A DNA stretch of 41,266 bases. Source: a virus. The notes below the pieces were generated by a model that ran no database searches, had not been told where the DNA came from, and saw only the letters and a list, made by a program, of their open reading frames with translations. Shown here piece after piece: positions 40,278-41,266 of this stretch. A program made the position numbers and the translations under genes. Where the stretch lies: IMG/VR virus record IMGVR_UViG_3300042340_000168, positions 1 to 41,266 of that record, one strand, 5' to 3'. The stretch's first letter is position 1. Each line of letters opens with the position of its first letter.

Positions 40278-40568
40278 CTAGTAGCACCGCTCAAAGGCGT
40301 CCTGCCCAACGCGCCAGGCGTCGTCGTCCACGTAGTATTCCGCAGGGTCTGGCCCGTGGCTTACCGGCGCTACAGCCTCGACCAGTGCGTGAAATTCATC
40401 ATCGGTGAGCGTCGTCAGCGTGCCGTCTGTCAGTACCGCGCTGCGAACCTCGAGCACATCGTCGTCTTCGTCGCGGAACCGGCCGAGTCGGTACACATAC
40501 TCCACAGTGACATCCAGAGCGATTTCGCCTTCCTCGGTTTCCATCCAGCGCTGCAACACCGTAGTCAT
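40278..40568 (-). CDS. Hypothetical acidic protein, 96 aa
   Basis: ATG 40568 after AAGGGGGA. Acidic, alpha/beta (EEGEIALDVTVEYVYRLG, DDEFHALVEAVAPV). The start overlaps the upstream stop by 4 bp. Function unknown. Confidence 0.72.
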   Translation of the reverse strand: MTTVLQRWMETEEGEIALDVTVEYVYRLGRFRDEDDDVLEVRSAVLTDGTLTTLTDDEFHALVEAVAPVSHGPDPAEYYVDDDAWRVGQDAFERCY

Positions 40569-40741
40569 GCATCCCCCTTCGCAATCCGACGTGATTCGTC
40601 CTCAAGTATCGAAACCACCAAGTCATACACTTCGTCGTCCGTCAGCCGCGCATCCCCGATAAGGCCGGACAGCTGGTTGACGCGGTCCATCAACGCGGAC
40701 CATTGGTGCGCATGGTACAAAGTTTGGTTCAAGAAGCGCAT
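40565..40741 (-). CDS. Hypothetical protein, 58 aa
   Basis: ATG 40741 after GGGGG. Starts MRFLNQTLYHAHQWSALMDR, helical. Function unknown. Confidence 0.65.
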   Translation of the reverse strand: MRFLNQTLYHAHQWSALMDRVNQLSGLIGDARLTDDEVYDLVVSILEDESRRIAKGDA

Positions 40742-40783
40742 ACGACCCCCGTGGCACACTAACGACGAGAGCCGCACGCGCAA

Positions 40784-40972
40784 CTAGTCATCGAAGCGCA
40801 GGACTTCGCATAACGCCTGCATCACCGCTTGATACACGGCGTCAGCGGTTTGCGCTTCGTTGGGAGTATCCACATGCTTGCGCGCTCGATACAGACCGCT
40901 GCGAACTCCTTCTTCAACGGCGCGTGAAATTACTTCGTACACGTTCACACGGACTTCTGCGCGGGCTTTCAT
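40784..40972 (-). CDS. Hypothetical helical protein, 62 aa
   Basis: ATG 40972 overlaps the upstream stop as ATGA. Helical (VNVYEVISRAVEEGVRSGLY). Function unknown. Confidence 0.68.
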   Translation of the reverse strand: MKARAEVRVNVYEVISRAVEEGVRSGLYRARKHVDTPNEAQTADAVYQAVMQALCEVLRFDD

Positions 40973-41266
40973 GGCCCGGTGACCCACGGACCCGTGTACT
41001 GCGACGCATCAAGCAGCGACCTCGAGCGCATCGTGGTCTGACCGTGCTCGACCCATTCCACCGTGACGCGAGCGACCTCGACCGGAACCAGCACACCCCA
41101 TTCGTGTGAATCGACTTCGGGGTCGTCCTCGAACGACGGTGATGCAATCTTGCGCGCTTCGTCCACGCCGTAAGCCACGGTGTAGCCCTCTGCGGGTCGA
41201 TAGGCGTACAGTCCAGGCGCGTAAGCCTCGTCGGCTTCAAGGGCATCTGCGAGGGCGCGGAGCTTG
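40969..41266 (-). CDS. Hypothetical protein, start outside window
   Basis: The frame is open from the stop at 40969 to the right edge, at least 98 codons (…LRALADALEADEAYAPGL…YTVAYGVDEARKIA…). A GTG at 41178 exists inside it but the upstream frame has normal protein character, so the gene probably starts outside the window. Function unknown. Confidence 0.65.
   Translation of the reverse strand, partial: KLRALADALEADEAYAPGLYAYRPAEGYTVAYGVDEARKIASPSFEDDPEVDSHEWGVLVPVEVARVTVEWVEHGQTTMRSRSLLDASQYTGPWVTGP

Overview
This window is most of the structural half, plus an accessory region, of a tailed double-stranded DNA bacteriophage (Caudoviricetes). A 1,564-codon tape-measure gene, a tail-tube protein and a frameshifted tail chaperone point to a long-tailed, most likely siphovirus-type particle. 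The DNA is fairly GC-rich and very densely coded, with many stop/start overlaps. I cannot name the host. No tRNA, CRISPR array, integrase, repressor, polymerase or helicase was recognised, so replication and any lysogeny genes, if present, lie outside the window.

Layout. Positions 1-31,600 are read almost entirely leftward (minus strand). In the direction of transcription they hold: a group of small unknown genes (31.6-30.0 kb), a DNA methyltransferase (29.9-28.5 kb), more small genes (28.5-26.3 kb), the thymidylate synthase thyX, a lysis group (holin-like protein, small membrane protein, M15 endolysin), then packaging and head genes (terminase large subunit, portal fused to a MuF-like domain, protease-scaffold, major capsid protein, strong terminator, connector), an 834-aa multi-domain glycosyltransferase, tail completion genes, tail tube, tail chaperones with a programmed -1 frameshift, tape measure, and a large tail protein that runs off the left edge. 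One small gene (13,381-13,626) is read rightward inside this block and looks like an inserted cargo gene.

Positions 31,600-32,757 carry no convincing gene. This is the divergence point between the leftward and rightward genes. It holds a 19-bp repeat exactly 100 bp apart, palindromes, repeated GTCAA motifs, and G-quadruplex-capable tracts on opposite strands at either side, so both divergent transcripts would begin with C-rich, G-poor leaders.

Positions 32,757-40,025 are read rightward and hold mostly small unknown proteins. Recognisable members are an ArdA-type antirestriction protein and a C5-methyltransferase-like protein; together with the leftward methyltransferase they suggest an anti-defence (restriction-evasion) region. 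Four of these transcription units start with the same promoter-like element: a -35-like box, an 18-19 bp palindrome GTACCC-N6/7-GGGTAC in the spacer, and a -10-like box. One of the units (33.8-34.6 kb) has an mRNA unusually full of perfect hairpins. A 270-bp array of CGCACGCGCA-like units lies at 36.8-37.1 kb. From 40,018 to the right edge the genes are leftward again and all unknown.

The best candidates for something undescribed are the shared palindromic promoter family controlling an ArdA-containing set of small genes, the hairpin-dense operon inside it, and the mirrored control region at 31.7-32.7 kb.
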